In this document: positions 1 to 9,632 of the stretch, in pieces
Layout: each line of letters begins with the position of its first letter
Numbering within the stretch: the stretch's first letter is position 1
Assembly: GCF_000143415.4 (NCBI RefSeq)
Contig: NW_003314373.1
Coordinates: forward strand, 397,400 to 461,399
DNA length: 64,000 nucleotides
Source: Selaginella moellendorffii
Lineage: Eukaryota; Streptophyta; Lycopodiopsida; Selaginellales; Selaginellaceae
Reading direction: 5' to 3'
Made by a program: the position numbers and the translations under genes
The notes under the pieces: generated by a model
Databases searched by the model: none
What the model saw: only the letters and a program-made list of their open reading frames with translations
What the model was told of the DNA's origin: nothing

Positions 1-70
1 GTGGCAGAATATTATGAGAGGTATTCTCTTGCGCTGTTCATTGCACGTCCATCAGCTCCACTTTCTGTGG

Positions 71-320
71 GAGATAATCTTATTCTAATCAAGGTTGATA
101 TTATTACTACTTGAGTTCAAGGATAAGGGTGAAGATATGGTCGTGACCATGATGTCCCCTACCAAGCATGTGATGAATTTGGTCACACTTATCATATAAC
201 AGTCATACTGCTAAGTGATGATGACTTAGCAGGGGACATCACGGTCACGACCATATCTTCACCCTTGTCCTTGAACTCAAGCAGTAATAACATCAACCTC
301 TATTAGAATAAGATTATCTC
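71..320. repeat. Fold-back inverted repeat, 90-bp arms
   Basis: Bases 71-160 and 231-320 are reverse complements over about 90 bp with roughly seven mismatches, around a 70-bp spacer. The transcript would form a long hairpin. No terminal transposon motif or target duplication is visible, so it may be a fold-back duplication inside degraded retroelement DNA rather than a mobile unit. Confidence 0.85.
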
Positions 321-548
321 CGACCATTTTCTGCATTTACATGGTTGACTCCATCACTCCAGTAATAACTCATGGAGTCGACCTCCATGAAAACGACAAG
401 TTGCATAAGTAGCGGAGAGTCCTTGCACGAATAAGTCAATGACCCCTCTATCTTTCTTTCAGGAGTATCATCAAGGAGTTCACTTAATACTACTTCATCC
501 AATATTTACTTTTTAAACTCGTTTTTATAACAAAAAGTCTCATATTTT

Positions 549-1689
549 TCTCTTCGTGTTGGTTGATACAGACTTGAGTTTATCTTCTATTGCTCAGCCT
601 ATTGCCACATGTTGCCATTTATATTTGCATCATGTAATAAAGCCATTTTTCATTCTTTATGGTAATGGCTATACACACACATATGCACGGGATAAGGTGG
701 ACCTAGTTGTGCATATGGGTGATTTTGAACTTAAGATGTAGTCATTGCAAGTAGTGTGGAGTTAAGTTTTTGACCTTATCCTTTGTATGGATTGGTTGCA
801 GCATAATCATGCCAAGTATGACTTTGATGCTTTTCCCCCTTGTCTCATACTTCTTTATATTTTTTCCATTCTTATCACTTCTATTCTTCTTCGTCCCTTT
901 ATTTCTACTTCTACTTCCATCACTTTTGTTTCCCTATTATTTCCCTTTATATTTCTGTTTAGTTTCTCTATTCCCTCTTTTGACCCCTTCAATAGTCTTT
1001 GTGTTGTAGTGGTTGACCAGCTCATTAACGAGGATGTCAATCTCTTTGAATTTGACTTATCATCTGGGGTTAAGATTGCAACACGTTATCCTATTCCAAC
1101 TGAGGATGCTCATCCAATTAAAGTTTCTGTTCACTTTGTTTGTTGTTGGTCATCAAAAGAGATCAAAATTTTATGTGCAAACATCAAAAAGATGTTAGAA
1201 AATGGTGTTATTTGAAGTTGCGAAGTCCTTAGACGTGTGAACTTCATCTTGTGATGAAGGTTAAGGGGAATATTCATTTCTACATCAACTATCATCTATT
1301 AAATGAAGTGATGATCCCGGATGTGTACCCTCTTCCTCACACTGCTGATCTTTTTTATCGTCTGGGGAGAAGTTGTTGGTTCACCAAGTTAGATCTTGCT
1401 TTTGGGTATTAGCAAGTGCTGATGGCTCAGGAAAATATTCCTAAGACTATTTTTCGTACACCGTTTAGTTTGTACAAGTTCTTGATGATGCTGTTTGGTT
1501 TGAACAATGCTCCAACAACTTTCCAGTAGATGATGGAAGAGGTTCTTCATGATATGTCGGAAGTGACTATTGACTTCATCAATGATGTCTTGATCCACTC
1601 GGAAGGGATGTGGGAGGAACATATCCATGATATTTGTAAGGTGTTGGATTGGCTATGGGAAGTTGGTATAAAGTTGAAGAAGTCAGAGT
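549..1689 (+). pseudogene. Ty3/gypsy element A, protease-RT part (5' piece)
   Basis: Conceptual translation resembles a gypsy polyprotein. A decayed aspartic protease (549-740, VDTDLS where D-S/T-G-A-S is expected) leads into MDWLQHNHAKYDF at 787, the usual protease-RT linker. RT fragments follow: FHQL-type YPLPHTADLFYRLG, a LFGLNNAPTTFQ block, and FINDVLIHSE in place of the catalytic F/Y-x-D-D box. Stops and frameshifts are frequent, so it is dead. The reading ends at VGIKLKKSE (1688) and resumes at 15155, so this piece and 15155-16750 are one element split by a later insertion. Confidence 0.85.
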
Positions 1690-2785
1690 TATAAGGAACC
1701 GACTCCCCGAGGTGTTGAAGGCTAAAGGATCCCCAAAGGCACGACCAAAATGATAAAAAGTTCATTGGATGAAATCGAGTCCGAGACCGACTCTAAGACC
1801 GAGTTTGAGACCGAGTCTGAGATAGAATCCGAGACTGACTCCGAGACCGAGTTCAAGATCCGATATCGGGTCTGAGACTGAGTTCGAGATCAAGTTCGAG
1901 ATAGAGTCCGAGGTCGGGTCCGAGATTGAGTCTGAGACCAAGTCCGAAGTCAAGTCCGAAGTCGAGTCCGAAATCAAGTCCGAGACCGAGTCTAATTACT
2001 AATACAGGTCAAGGGGTGAAAGCCCAAAGTGTGTGTCTCCTGGGGGGGGGGGGCTGCAAGAGGTTCCAAAAGTATAATAGGGATAATGAGGTTTAAGAAC
2101 CAATCTTGAAGAAACTCTCCAGTGGTGCTTCCAAACTGACTTGAGGTTGAGACTGGGGCTAAGGGGCCTTGGGTGGGAGTGAGCATTGACTCGGGTGGTG
2201 CCGGAGGGGCCACCCAAGGAAGTGATCAAGAGTAGCTCCCACTCCTGAAAGGGAAACTGCAGTGCTCCTGACTCATGTAAAGTGGTGCCCCATTTGAGTA
2301 CCTTGCGGCTCATTAGTCCTCACCCTACTTAGGGGCTTGGGCCTTCCCTTTGGGATGGAAGTGGGGGGGTAGAGGTACCCATACCGGGCCGTTAGGCCAC
2401 GGTGTTTCGCCCCGGTATCCCGAAGTAAGTGTTGCACTCAAAGCTTGGGATTTAAAGGGTCCCATGATCAAATTTTGTTGTACCAAGGGATGTTAAGAAC
2501 CTGGAGGCTTGGTGTGCTTGGCTGCTTGTGCTTGCAGGGAGTGTAGCCGAACCTTAAGTCCAATCTAACCCAGGGAGGGGGATTGGGAGAGATTTGGGAA
2601 TCCGTGAATGGGTGGCTAACGCTCCATTGCTCGTGCAGTGAGTAGCTGAAACCAAGTAAGACCAAGTAGGAACTGGTACAATAGGCAAGAAACCTTGGTG
2701 AGGGAACTTAACTAAAGCCAAGGCAGTGTTGGTCGGATAGACGAGATAAGCTGGTAAATTGGAAAGGAAAAATTTGTAGCTTACA
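1690..2785 (+). repeat. LTR, first copy (Y-type)
   Basis: About 1.1 kb, starting tataaggaacc (TG decayed to TA) and ending cttaca just before a tRNA-type primer site. It contains a 12-15 bp GAGTCCGAGACC-like minisatellite (1780-1990), a poly-G tract near 2041 and a possible TATA-like tataatag at 2071. Diagnostic variants (accaagtaagacc, gtacaatagg) match the 14047 LTR rather than the 8614 and 12331 LTRs, marking it as the 5' LTR of Y over most of its length. Confidence 0.85.
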
Positions 2786-2788
2786 ATT

Positions 2789-2801
2789 TGGTATTGGAGC
2801 C
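2789..2801 (+). promoter_or_regulatory. Primer-binding site of Z
   Basis: TGGTATTGGAGCC, three bases after the LTR. It resembles the initiator-Met tRNA 3' end complement (TGGTATCAGAGC) used by most plant LTR elements. The Y copy lies reversed at 12315-12327. Confidence 0.75.
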
Positions 2802-2844
2802 TTTTCCTTAGTTCTAGCAAAGGATAAAGGCGGATTACTGGGAG

Positions 2845-4010
2845 ATGGCAAAGGCAGAGCATAAACGAACCAAGGCAAAGACAGAACCTCCTTTAGAGTT
2901 GGAGCCTTCTGTCGAACAAGAGGCCATGGATGAAGAATCTTTGCATGAGGAGGATTCTAGTGAGGAAACTTCCAAATAGGAGTCTAGTTGTGAGGTTTGG
3001 TCGTTCAAAGCTTGATTGGACGTTCTAGAAGGACAATTGGCACAGATCAGTGCCCTACTGGAGACTCTCATATGCAAGCTAAAACGTGACGAGAAGCGGA
3101 GGAAAAGGCGAAAGACTGCAGATGCTGGCAGTGCAGAAGGTGCGGACCCTTCGGCAGGGACTGAGGCAAAACCAAACAAGGTCGAATAGACTGAAGTGGA
3201 ATTAGTCCCTAAGGAAGTTCCCAAGTACAAACCAAAGCCCCCACCAGTGAATGACTATAAGGTGGTGGAGGATTGGTTTTACGATATAGAGGATTACTTC
3301 CGAGTGTTGCGATTACCAAGCTCGGAGAAGGTCCCATGTGCAAAACCATACTTGGCAGATAATGCTAAGTCTTGGTGGAGAACGACAAAGGCTAACAAAG
3401 GACTGGTGGCCACTTGGGAAATGATGAAGGCGAGGATCCGTGCAACTTACGTTCTTCCAAATGCTACTCTGCACCTAAGGGATGAATTGAGTAGGTTGAA
3501 GCAGACTGGAACCATTCAAGAGTATGTGAATTTTTTATGGCAAAGAGGATACTTGTCACGGATATGGGTGATATGGATGCATTCCATGTCTTCATATCAG
3601 GCTTGCAAACCTAGGCTCGTGGTGGGGTGATGCGTTGGAACCCGACCAACTACAGGAAGCGTTGGATGTGCCTATCAATGTGCATTTCAATGATAACCTG
3701 CGAAAGGGGAACACGACAGGGTTGGGGTCCATGTTTAGCAAAGGGGCCAAACCAAGGGGAACATACAGCAAAGGGAAATTTAAGAAGAGTTTCTTTAAGA
3801 ATGAGTCCTTGGGGTTCCGAAAAGGCAGATCCGGTGGCCAGCGAGCAAGTATTTAGGGGAGTCAACCAAAAAGAGACAAACCCATGGATAAAAAGTTCAA
3901 GTCTACTAGCAGCATGAGAAACAACGTATGCTACAACTGCGGCGAAGCAGGACACTTCTCGAGAGAATGTCCCTACCCGAAGAAGGCCAGAGCCAATATG
4001 GCCATTAAGT
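2845..4010 (+). pseudogene. gag of element Z, broken
   Basis: The capsid-nucleocapsid reading starts at ATG 2845 (MAKAEHKRTKAK). The retrotransposon gag domain lies at about 3230-3590 (DWFYDIEDYFRVLRL, NAKSWWRTTKAN). A CCHC zinc knuckle, CYNCGEAGHFSREC, lies at about 3930-3970. Stops are present at 2977 (TAG, CAA in the Y copy) and 3187 (TAG, CAG in the Y copy at 11927), and the frame shifts near 3530 and 3850. Comparison with Y shows the stops arose after the two copies separated. Not translatable as it stands. Confidence 0.85.
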
Positions 4011-4471
4011 CGGGTAAAATCCAAACTGAGGTACGTGATCCAGTCCCTAACTCAAAGTTACTCATTACACGAGCAGCTTTGGTAGAGAGTCGTTCGCGAC
4101 ATCTATTAGCCCTTCGAGGGAAGTTTGGAGGTAGCTTTGTTAAGATCCTTATTAACACGGGTGCTTCGGACAATTTTGTGGCTGCAGACATAGTCCGGCA
4201 AGCCGGACTAACGGTGCAGCGGCTGGGCGAACCAAGGACTATAGAGTTTGTTCAAGGCAGCCAAAGCACCGATGAGGTACTTCGACAAACAAGAGTCGAA
4301 GTAGGGACATGGAAAGTAGACATGGATTTCACCATGTTGGACATGGTGGGATTTTACGTAATCTTCGAGATGGATTGGTTCAATCGGTTCGTGGTAGCCT
4401 TGCATAGACAAGGTAGGAATCTTGTGGTGCTAGCGAATGCCCAAGGAAGAAGATCCAGGGTGGAGGCCTAG
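4011..4471 (+). pseudogene. Aspartic protease domain of element Z, catalytic Asp replaced
   Basis: The reading continues from the zinc knuckle into a retropepsin-like domain: VKILINTGASDNFVAADIVRQAGL, then a hydrophobic FTMLDMVGFYVIFEMDW segment matching the gypsy DxILGMDWL region. The active-site triad D-T/S-G is N-T-G here: codon AAC at 4154-4156. The Y copy also has Asn (10950-10952). In known retropepsins this Asp is essential, so the domain should be inactive. The open frame ends at 4471. Confidence 0.8.
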
Positions 4472-4586
4472 GATCTAAAGATAAGGCAATGCAAGGCCAA
4501 AGATTCTTGCCTAAACCTGGTGTCCACGAGAGGACAACTCACTAAAGGAACCAAGGTAGCATTTTTGTGATAAAAGTGACAAAAAG

Positions 4587-5396
4587 ATGGGAATGAAAGA
4601 AGTACCTTTAGTGATCCAATGGGTGTTGGACCAATTCCAGGATACCATGCCAGAGGAGCTACCGACGGGGTTGCCCCCCGCGCAACCGATAGAACATAAG
4701 ATTGAGCTGGTCGAGGGTGCTGAGGCGGTGGTTCGTCCCCCCTATCGTTTGAATGAAAAGGAACTCGAGGAGCTCAAGCACCAACTAGAGGAGTTCGTGG
4801 ATAAAGGGTATGTTAGGTTGAGCAAGTCGCCATATGGGGCGCCGGTGTTATTTGTGAAAAAGAAAGATGGATCTATACGCATGTGCATAGACTACCGGTT
4901 GCTCAACAAGTATACAAAGAAGAACAAATACCCTTTGCCAAGGATTGAGGATCTGTTTGATAGGTTGGGAAAGGCAAAATACTTCTCAAGGATTGACCTA
5001 AGGTCAGAATACTACCAGATCAGGGTAGCAGAGGAAGATGTCGAGAAGACAACCTGTCAAACAAGGTCTGGGAGCTTTGAGTTTCTGGTGATGCTCTTTG
5101 GGCTATGCAATGCACCGGTAACGTTTTTAGCATTGATGAACCACATCTTTGTACCCTATTTGGATCACTTTGTGGTCGTCTATATTGACGACATCCTGAT
5201 CTATAGCGAAACACTAAAGGAATATGTCGAACACATGACGAAGGTGTTTGAGAAACTAAGGGAACATCAGTTGTATGCTAAAGAGAGCAAATGTGACTTT
5301 GCTCAACAAGAGGTAAAGTTTCTCGGGCATGTGGTGGGCAAAGATGGGCTCAAAGTGGACCCTGAGAAGGTCCAAGCAATCCAGGATTGGGAGTGA
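4587..5396 (+). pseudogene. Reverse transcriptase domain of element Z
   Basis: This 269-codon open stretch holds a well-preserved Ty3/gypsy [81 protein letters not shown] and an intact YIDDILIYS catalytic box. It ends at TGA 5394-5396, where a Trp codon is expected (QDWE-W-PSNVHELRAFLGL), followed in frame by the connection domain. The [16 protein letters not shown] segment has drifted from the common FQALMN. The homologous RT is deleted from Y. Confidence 0.9.
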
Positions 5397-5965
5397 CCAT
5401 CGAATGTACACGAGTTAAGGGCATTCTTGGGGCTATGCAACTACTACCGAAAGTTTATCAGACACTATTCGAGAGTAGCCTTGCCCTTAACAGACCAAAC
5501 GGGAAAAGGGAAGATGATATGGACAGCGGAATGTGAGGTGGCATTTGTCCACCACAAAGGGAAGTTGAGGAAGGCTCCCGTATTAGCGTTACCAGACTTT
5601 GGTAAGGACTTTGAGGTAGAAACGGATGCTTCAGACTTTGCGTTGGGCGCAGTTTTGAAGCAAGACAACCATCCAATAGCGTTCTTCTCGAAAAAGTTGG
5701 ACAAGGCTCAACGGAAGTAGCTTGCTCACGAGAAGGAATTATTTGTGGTGGTCAAGGCGCTCAAGGAGTGGCGACACTACCTTGGGAGACACTTCAAGGT
5801 TTACACGGACAATGTGGCAACGAAACACTTCTTGTCACAGCCCGACCTAAGGGGGAAACAAGGTCAGTGGGCCAATGCTTTAGCCAAGTTTGATTGCAAG
5901 ATTCTGTACAAGCCTGGGAAGAGCAATATCATGGCGGATGCACTAAGTCGAAAAGCGAGCTTGAA
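5397..5965 (+). pseudogene. RNase H domain of element Z
   Basis: The frame continues after the 5394 stop: LGLCNYYRKFIRHYSR connection, then FEVETDASDFALGAVLKQD with the first RNase H Asp, a TAG at 5718 (Gln expected), LAHEKELFVVVKALKEWRHYL with the Glu, VYTDNVATKHF, and KSNIMADALSRK with the final Asp. The acidic catalytic residues are present. Its role was removal of the RNA strand during reverse transcription. Confidence 0.88.
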
Positions 5966-6691
5966 GTTGGCGATATCCAGCACAACAGCAACATTTTGGG
6001 ATGATGTGCGGACAGCATATGAGAACAATGGTCTAGCAAAAGAAGTGTTGCTGTGGAATCTGGAGGCATGGGAAGCTCACCAAAGAGGTGAGCTACCAAC
6101 GGAAGAGAAAACAGGCTATGCGGAACGCAATGGACTCATCTATTACAAGCAAACGAGGGTGTATGTCCCAGAAGGGGAACTAAGAAAGGTAGTCTTAGAG
6201 GAGTGTCATAATGGACTTCTTCCGGGACACGGCAAAGTGCCCAAGAAGATGGGTTTACTCAAGAGGAAGTATCACTGGCCAAATATGGCTAAGGACGTCC
6301 AAGACTATGTAAAGACATGTCCAACATGTCAGCAAGTCAAAGCCGTGACTAAGGCTAGTGGGGGCTTGTTGCAAAGCATCCCAATTCCAGATCGTCTGTG
6401 GAAATGTCTTACGATGGACTTTATCACGGGACTCCCCCCAAGCAAGGGGTTCGATGCGATATTCGTGGTGGTGGACTGATTTTCAAAGATGGCACATTTC
6501 ATACCCAACACAACGGGTGGATGCGGAAGGTGTGGCGAAGTTGTTCTTCGAACAAGTGGTTCGAGTGCGGGGAAGGCCAGAAGAGATTATCTCAGATCGA
6601 GATAAGATCTTCACCAATAGGTTCTGGAGAACTCTCCTAAAACAGTATTGCACCAAGTTGAAATTCAGCATATCCTATCACCCACAGACAG

Positions 6692-6738
6692 GTATGGGGT
6701 ATTAAGTCAAGTTTGATGGCACTAACACTTCTTGATAG
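6692..6738 (+). other. 47-bp intron-like segment in integrase
   Basis: It begins gtatgg and ends gatag. Removal joins ACAG to ACGG and restores HPQTDGQTER, the invariant gypsy integrase string. The Y copy has a 47-bp counterpart at the same codon (10257-10303, reverse strand), beginning gtattagg and ending ttgacag. Confidence 0.75.
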
Positions 6739-7156
6739 ACGGACAAACGGAAAGGGTGAATAGGCAGTTGGACGATTATTTGCAATACTATGTCTTGGGA
6801 GACCAAACCGATTGGGTAAGTCATTTGGGACTTGCGGAAATGTGTTATAACAACTCACCACATTCGAGTATCGAGGTGAGTCCATAGGAAGTCATCAATG
6901 GGCGAGTTATTGAAGGCCCTGTGGAGCTCGGCGTGGCCGAGTGTCATGGAGAGTTACTCGTAGTAGAGGCATTCACGGCAGAAAAACTCAACATTTGGAA
7001 TCTAGTGACGGATTCCTTGGAACGGGCTCAACAAAGGCAAACCAAGTATGCAAACTAGAAGCGTCGGGATGTAGAGTTCCAAGTTGGGGAGAAGGTGTGT
7101 CTGAACACCAAGAACCTAAGGCTACCAAGTGGGATCAGCCAGAAGTTGACCCAAAG

Positions 7157-7208
7157 GTAAAATGCATGTATTCATGTAAAATGAATTGATCTTGAGTTCC
7201 TTAAGCAG
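7157..7208 (+). other. 52-bp intron-like segment near integrase C-terminus
   Basis: It begins gtaaaatg and ends taagcag. Removal joins CCAAAG to GTTCGCGGGG and restores LTQRFAGPYEI, the conserved gypsy K-L-x-P/Q-R-F-x-G-P-Y motif. The Y copy keeps the donor and most of the segment, but its acceptor reads gcaag and no longer restores frame. Confidence 0.7.
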
Positions 7209-7278
7209 GTTCGCGGGGCCTTACGAGATTGAGGCACGAATCGGTAAAGTGGCTTACCGTCTTTGACTTCCTCGAGAG

Positions 7279-7565
7279 ATGGGGAAGATGCACCCAGTGT
7301 TCCACGTGAACTTACTCAAGCCGTACTTTAAGGATCCGCTTCGCAAGGACCAAGTAAGACCCTTACCTGAGGTTATCCAAAGGGAAGAGGAATACGAAGT
7401 CGAGGCCATCCTCAATGCGCGCAAGAGCAAGCGACAAGGACGCGAGGTGAGAGAGTTCCATGTGAAGTGGAAAGGATTTCCACACTGCGAAGCAACATAG
7501 GAATCGGAGGAGAACCTAGGTAATGCGCAAAATCTAGTGGAGGAATTTCTACATAGCAGAACTTT
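7279..7565 (+). pseudogene. Chromodomain tail of element Z polyprotein
   Basis: MGKMHPVFHVNLLKPYF leads into EEYEVEAILNARKSKRQGREVREFHVKWKGFPHCEAT-x-ESEENL, a C-terminal chromodomain. This places the element among the chromoviruses of Ty3/gypsy, whose chromodomains direct integration to particular chromatin. The aromatic position W in the W-E-P motif is TAG at 7498; the Y copy keeps TGG (13549). Confidence 0.85.
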
Positions 7566-7763
7566 ATATACTTATGCAAAGTTCAATTAAAGTATCAATT
7601 TGTGAAGTTGAGCAATGGCATATGTTGGGACGCAAAGGCACGCCGAAGGTAAGCTAATTAGCATGGGTTAGCTAGGTCGACCAGACGTAGGGAACTACAC
7701 CCGACTCCCCGTGGGGATGTAAAATCCGTAGACGTATTCTACGAAGGTTGGGTTCGAGTCCCA
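7566..7763 (+). other. 3' UTR of Z with tRNA-like arms
   Basis: Non-coding. CGTAG (7727-7731) pairs with CTACG (7739-7743) around a 7-nt loop. GGTTGGG-TTCGAGT-CCC begins three bases later, like a T-arm with a Pol III B-box (GGTTCGAGTCC). The same pair of arms occurs in Y (13756-13822) and in the unrelated-looking element at 49615-49654. Confidence 0.55.
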
Positions 7764-8352
7764 TGACTTGAGAGACAATCCATGGGGTTCAAATATAGAG
7801 GGAAAGGGCCCATGAACAAGAGTGCACCCCTTTTTCCAATCGATTAAGGGTCTTGGGATAGTTGGAGTTAAGCGTCCTTGGGTTTGAATAGTACTAGGCT
7901 AGGTGACCTCCCGGGAAGTCCAAATTCAGGAGCTTACATTTGGTATCAGAGGGGTCTTGGGTCCGACTCTGTTGGTTGGCTAGGGGAATCGCACCACATG
8001 TTGATTGACATCTGGCTGATTGACATCTAGCTGGTCCAGTTTGCTCCTGCTGGGCTCGACCCGAGGGGTAGGGTGTCAAGAGAGCGAGGCTCTCGAGAGA
8101 GCTGTGGCTCTCAGCTTCCGTTCACGAGGGCGTGAACTTGCAAGGAAGCGTGGTGGATTGTAAGCAACCAAAGAGAACGACTTGAGAGACGATCCATGGG
8201 GTTCAAATATAGAGGGAAAGGGCCCATGAACAAGAGTGCACCCCCTTTTCCAATCGGTTAAGGCTCTTGGGATAATTGGAGTTAAGCGTCATTAAGTTTA
8301 AATAGTACTGGGCTGGGTGACCTCCCAGGAAGTCCAAATTTAGGAGCTTACA
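7764..8352 (+). mobile_element. TRIM: miniature LTR retrotransposon, 589 bp
   Basis: Two direct 175-bp LTRs (7764-7938 and 8178-8352) flank a 239-bp internal region. The LTRs start (T/C)GACTTGAGAGAC and end GAGCTTACA. A primer site TGGTATCAGAGG begins at 7941, and a purine run aaagagaa lies just before the second LTR. CCA flanks both ends (7761-7763 and 8353-8355), and the empty site is seen in Y (gtcccaaccc at 13813). No coding capacity. Size and parts fit terminal-repeat retrotransposons in miniature, which depend on another element's enzymes. Confidence 0.9.
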
Positions 8353-8613
8353 CCAACCCCCTAGTAAAGCAAGGTTGGGTTCAAGTCCCAACCCCATACT
8401 AAGGCGTGGTGGGGTGAGGAGTATAGAGACACCTATATTCTGTTGTCATGGGCTCTTGGCCGGGGAGGCTAACTTAGGCACACCGTGGCCGGGGAGGCTA
8501 ACTTAGGCACATCGCTAAGTGGGGAGATGCCCCCGGAGACATGGTCAACAAGTCGTAGGATAAAAAAGAGACGTTCAATGTGGGCATCAAACTTCTTCTA
8601 TGGGTGGTGGAGT
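8353..8613 (+). other. 3' UTR block and polypurine tract of Z
   Basis: This continues the 3' UTR after the TRIM. The block cttggccggggaggctaact and its neighbours are duplicated in tandem at 8459-8515. The purine-rich tatgggtggtggagt just before the LTR is the likely polypurine tract. The same block recurs at 8661-8740, 13913-13990 and, diverged, at 49736-49990. Confidence 0.65.
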
Positions 8614-9632
8614 TGTAAGGAACCATAAGGAGTATAGGGGCACCTATATTCTATGTCATGGGCTCTTGGCCGGGGAGGCTAACTTAGGCACACCGCTAAG
8701 TGGGGGGATGCCCCCGGAGACATGGTCAACAAGTCGTAGGATAAAAAAGAGACATTCGAGGTCAACAAGTCAAACCAACGAGACCGAATCCGAAGTCGGG
8801 TCTGAGATCGAGTCCAAGATCGAGCCCGAGACTGAGTCCGAGTACTAATCAGGTCAAGGGGTGAAAGCCCAAAGCGTGTGTCTCCCGAGGGGGGGGGCTG
8901 CAGGGGGTTCCAAAAGTATAGTAGGGATAGTGAGGTCCAGGAACTAGTTTTGAAGGAACTCTCCAGTGGGGCTTCCAAACTGACTTGAGGTTGGGATTGG
9001 GACCGAGGGGCCTTGGGTGGGAGTGAGCATGGACTTGGTTGGTGCCAGAGGGGCCATCCAAGGAAGTGCTCAAAAGCAACTCCCACTCCCGAAAGGGAAA
9101 CCGATTGCGGTGCTCCCGGTTCATGTGGAGTGGTGCCCCACTTGAGTACCTTGTGGCTCATTGGTCCTCGCCCTTCCTAGGGGCTTGGGCCTTCCCTTTG
9201 GGATGGAAGTGGGGGGGCAGAGGTACCCATACCAGGCCATTAGGCCACGGTGTTTCGCCCTAGTGTCCCGAAGCAAGTGTTGCACCCAAGACTTGGGATT
9301 TAAATAGTCCCATGATCAAGTCTTGTGGTACCAAGGGATGTTAAGAACTTGGAAGATTGGTGTGCTTGGCTGCTTGTGTTTGCGGGGAGTGTAGCCGAAC
9401 CTTAAGTCCAGTCTAACCCGGGGAGGGGGATTGGGAGAGATTTGGGAATCTATGGATGGATGGCTAATACTCCGTTGCTCGTGTAGTGAGTAGCTGAAAC
9501 CAAGTAGGACCAAGTAGGAGCTAGTACCATAGGCAGGAACCTTGGTGAGGGAACTTAACAAAAGCCAAGGCAGTGTTGGACGAATAGACGAGGTAAGCTG
9601 GCAAATTGGAAAAGAAAAATTTGTGGCTTACA
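8614..9632 (+). repeat. 3' LTR of Z, with 5' end rearranged
   Basis: It starts tgtaaggaacc, but after 11 bp switches into a second copy of the 3' UTR block (8625-8770) and then re-enters the LTR within the GAG/TCC repeats. It ends cttaca at 9632. Variants accaagtaggacc and gtaccatagg pair it with the reversed LTR at 12331. The jump looks like template switching during reverse transcription. Confidence 0.8.

Larger units (their letters stand above)
5966..7268 (+). pseudogene. Integrase of element Z with two intron-like insertions
   Basis: The N-terminal HHCC zinc domain is seen at about 6205-6340 (HNGLLPGHG, CPTCQQVK). The core begins LTMDFITGLP (first Asp), has TGA at 6477 (VVD-x-FSKMAHF), ISDRDKIFTNRFW (second Asp) and YHPQTDGQTERVNRQ once a 47-bp GT-AG segment is removed. 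KLTQRFAGPYEIEARIG is restored by removing a second 52-bp GT-AG segment. Further lesions are TAG 6883 (Trp, TGG in Y) and TGA 7264, the latter shared with Y. The Glu of DDE lies near the SIEVSP region. Confidence 0.85.
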
